A DNA stretch of 59,854 nt from a virus. A program made the position numbers and the translations under genes. Where the stretch lies: positions 1 to 59,854 of the IMG/VR virus record IMGVR_UViG_3300030419_008063; one strand, written 5' to 3'. Under the pieces are notes generated by a model. It ran no database searches. It saw only the letters and a list, made by a program, of their open reading frames with translations, and was not told where the DNA came from. Of the stretch, positions 57,600 through 59,854 are shown one piece after another (position 1 is the stretch's first letter; each line of letters starts with the position of its first letter).

Positions 57600-59254
57600 T
57601 GGCAATCAAAAGATACACGGCTATAGCTGATAATACAATAACAAATGCTTATAAGAGTGATTTGAGCACTCGTGGCAGCGGCTCAAATATGGGAGCCGCA
57701 GATACAGTGGAGATATTTTCTCTATACGGCCAAGCTTCCGGCACCTCTGGCTTATCCTCAGAATTGTCTAGGGCAATATTGAAATTTCCAATTGCTGGCA
57801 TGCAAACAGATCGTTCAGCCAGCATCATACCTGTCTCCGGAAATGTTAGCTGGTATCTAAGACTGTTCAATGCTCCTCACGCAGAGACCACTCCGAGAAA
57901 TTATCATATGGCTGTTTCTGCACTGGAAAGAGCATGGGATGAGGGTGACGGCCTTGATATGGAGTCCTATTCTGACAAAGGTTATCCGCTGGGCTCCGGC
58001 TCGAACTGGATTTATGCCCGACAAGATAAAAAATGGCAAGCAACGGGCGCAGACTTTGATCCCACGGACGCATCAGGAACTTATACTCAATATTTTGACA
58101 CCGGTGATGAAGATTTAGAAATTGATGTCACTCCCTTGGTAGAGTCATGGATGCATGATAAAAATAGCGCCTTTGCTAGAAGGTTCGATCATGGTATAAT
58201 TGTTTATTTGAGTGGGAATTATGAAGCATATTATTCTGGATCTGTAAAAGCTCGCGGCGGCCAACTAAAAACAGGATCAGAGGGTGAAGAAATTCACAAC
58301 ACCAATGGAGCAAAACGTTCTTATTATACAAAAAAATTCTTTGCTAGAAGTTCTGAATTCTTTTTCAAAAGACCAGTGCTTGAAGCTAGGTGGAATTCTG
58401 CAAAAAAAGATAATAGAGGTAACTTCTTCTACAGCAGCTCTTTAGCGCCTGCGGAGGATAACCTCAACACCTTGTATCTCTATAACTATATAAGAGGTCA
58501 GTTGAGAAATATTCCAAGCTTGGAGAAGACCGGTGGCAAAATCTATGTTTCTCTATTTAGCGGAACAAATCCCGATCAAACTATTTCTCAACAACAGCTC
58601 CATTTAGCAGCAGGAGGCGATGTTGTTGCAGCTTTAGATTTCAATGCAACTGGCGGGCTTGTTTCCACGGGGATATATTCTTGTTCAATTTGTCTTACTG
58701 CGGCTGTTTCTCCTCACACGCAAATATATGATGTTTGGCATGATGGTGCCGGCCCGTCTTATGCGGCAACGCAGTTTTTTACAGGATCAATTTATCCTGA
58801 AAAAATAGAAGCATCAGAGTTTAATCCTACAAACAAATATTACACTTCAATAACAAACTTGAGGCCAACTTATTATACAGATGAGACTGCTAGGTTTAGA
58901 TTATATGTTAGACCAAGAAATTGGAATCCAAATATATACACCAGAGCAGTTAGCACAATTGAATCAAATATGATAGAAAGTGGCGCTTATCAAGTGTATC
59001 GCGTCGCTGACAATCGAACAGTTGTGGATTTTGGCACAGCTAGTTATGCTTCTACACTTGGCAGAGGTGAAGGTTTACATACTCAAATGTCTTATGATAT
59101 ATCCGGAAATTATTTTGATCTGGACATGAGCATGCTTGAGCCGGGATATTCATATGGTTTGAGATTTGCATATTATGATGGAGCTATTAGCTCTTGGCAA
59201 GAGCAGAGAGAATATTTCAAATTTCGAGTAGAAAAGACGAGAGAATTTAACTAA
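57599..59254 (+). CDS. Baseplate-region structural protein, beta-rich, 551 aa
   Basis: Begins MAIKRYTAIADNTITNAYKS and is beta-rich with SRAILKFPI and VSWYLRLFNAPHAETT, a DNRLRE-like jelly-roll pattern, followed by DVTPLVESWM. In related phages this gene follows gp6 and encodes a structural protein of the wedge or fibre attachment site. No catalytic motif. Overlaps gp6 by one base. Confidence 0.7.
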   Translation: MAIKRYTAIADNTITNAYKSDLSTRGSGSNMGAADTVEIFSLYGQASGTSGLSSELSRAILKFPIAGMQTDRSASIIPVSGNVSWYLRLFNAPHAETTPRNYHMAVSALERAWDEGDGLDMESYSDKGYPLGSGSNWIYARQDKKWQATGADFDPTDASGTYTQYFDTGDEDLEIDVTPLVESWMHDKNSAFARRFDHGIIVYLSGNYEAYYSGSVKARGGQLKTGSEGEEIHNTNGAKRSYYTKKFFARSSEFFFKRPVLEARWNSAKKDNRGNFFYSSSLAPAEDNLNTLYLYNYIRGQLRNIPSLEKTGGKIYVSLFSGTNPDQTISQQQLHLAAGGDVVAALDFNATGGLVSTGIYSCSICLTAAVSPHTQIYDVWHDGAGPSYAATQFFTGSIYPEKIEASEFNPTNKYYTSITNLRPTYYTDETARFRLYVRPRNWNPNIYTRAVSTIESNMIESGAYQVYRVADNRTVVDFGTASYASTLGRGEGLHTQMSYDISGNYFDLDMSMLEPGYSYGLRFAYYDGAISSWQEQREYFKFRVEKTREFN

Positions 59255-59268
59255 GTCGGAAAAACAAA

Positions 59269-59854
59269 ATGAGTTCGAAAAAATATTTTGATAAAGCAAC
59301 AAAAATCCTAAAACAAAGTGATCTAGAAGCCGTTGGAAAAAAGGTAGAATCTAGAGAATATATTGACAAATATATAGCTCAAAAAGATAGGTACGTTCCT
59401 CCGGTTGATTTTTCATCGGCTTCGAATTTTGCAAGATATGGGTTGGCTAGCAAATATTATGAAGATTCTGTAAAAAGAATTTATAAACAATATCCTTATG
59501 ATGGTTCCAGAAAAGAAAAAATAGAATGGGAGCTAAGCTCTTCCTATTTGGATAAATGGGTTTTTGAAAATGTATATCCCAGAACTCACGGCTGGGCAAA
59601 CATGGGATTCAACTGGGGCGCTTCTAAGTCTACGATTTATGACTATGGAGCACCGGTAACTGCTTCGTATGAATATATTAAGATTAAAGGCGGCCCAAAT
59701 TCAGGATTTGATCCCCATGGGGACAGAACTCCTGAGTCGTTATCTGGATCTAAAGGCATAAGATATGATAATGTAAATATTTACGACGAAGCAAAAAATA
59801 GGACTTCAAATTTAAAATTCAATCTAAGTGGAGCTTTCAGCGGTAGCGACAATG
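59269..59854 (+). CDS. Partial CDS: structural protein, N-terminal 195 residues
   Basis: ATG at 59269 begins MSSKKYFDKATKILKQSDLE and the frame stays open to the window edge. The stretches DRYVPPVDFSSASNFARYGL and VKRIYKQYPYDGSRKEKIEW match large virion proteins encoded after gp6 in marine T4-like phages, often followed by LamG-type domains. The C-terminus is beyond the window. Confidence 0.7.
   Translation, partial: MSSKKYFDKATKILKQSDLEAVGKKVESREYIDKYIAQKDRYVPPVDFSSASNFARYGLASKYYEDSVKRIYKQYPYDGSRKEKIEWELSSSYLDKWVFENVYPRTHGWANMGFNWGASKSTIYDYGAPVTASYEYIKIKGGPNSGFDPHGDRTPESLSGSKGIRYDNVNIYDEAKNRTSNLKFNLSGAFSGSDN

Noticed and set aside
1-59854. CRISPR array, integrase, attachment site or replication origin
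   Set aside because: No regularly spaced repeats, recombinase genes, tRNA-adjacent duplications or iteron clusters were seen.

Overview
This window looks like part of the genome of an AT-rich, T4-like tailed phage with a contractile tail (Caudoviricetes, myovirus type), probably marine. The evidence is a T4-type virion module in T4-like order (a hub protein with a lysozyme-like domain, a gp25-type wedge protein, a gp6/baseplate-J-type wedge protein, then large baseplate-region proteins), a gp55-like late sigma factor, PIN-PhoH (PhoH2), tail-tip adhesins ending in a peptidase S74 chaperone, and many small conserved phage proteins. Genes are packed with start/stop overlaps. I found no tRNA, rRNA, CRISPR array, integrase or transposase. 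Family assignments come from motifs recognised by reading; no search was run.

Layout. 1-1.1 kb: small unknown plus-strand genes with a strong sigma70-type promoter. 1.1-6.6 kb: a mostly minus-strand receptor-binding region (LamG-like adhesin, small fibre protein, S74-terminated fibre) split by three plus-strand genes (helical protein, VOC/glyoxalase protein, exported 90-residue protein). It also holds two candidate minus-strand small RNAs, each with its own promoter and hairpin-plus-U-tract terminator. 6.6-18.2 kb: accessory and virion-associated genes, including three unrelated HExxH metallopeptidase-like proteins, a pol-beta-type nucleotidyltransferase, an 881-residue protein joining a ligase-type domain to a cytidylyltransferase-type domain, a structured RNA-like element at 14.27-14.39 kb, a minus-strand trypsin-like lipoprotein and PhoH2. 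18.2-19.0 kb: a RecB/Cas4-like nuclease. 19.0-42.5 kb: one uninterrupted, translationally coupled run of 23 carbohydrate genes. 42.5-59.9 kb: T4-like core (zinc-ribbon protein, gp55 homologue, hub, a 2813-residue structural protein, gp25, gp6 and two further structural proteins, the last cut by the window edge).

The sugar island is the main accessory system. It has about ten glycosyltransferase proteins, a NeuB/NeuA nonulosonate pair, a PIG-L deacetylase, an N-formyltransferase-like enzyme, a second (CE4-like) deacetylase, an O-carbamoyltransferase, a methyltransferase, a PhyH hydroxylase, a PMP-type sugar 3-dehydrase with His in place of the PLP lysine, two shortened nucleotide-sugar dehydrogenases, two SDR epimerase/dehydratases and an asparagine-synthase-like amidotransferase. 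Together these could make and decorate an unusual oligosaccharide containing a nonulosonic acid and a uronamide. No initiating phosphoglycosyltransferase, flippase, polymerase or other membrane protein is visible in the island. The glycan is therefore either built on a cytoplasmic acceptor (virion protein or phage DNA) or passed to host lipid-carrier machinery. The PhyH gene appears to have been inserted at the start of neuB, leaving an exact 33-bp direct repeat that supplies its start codon.
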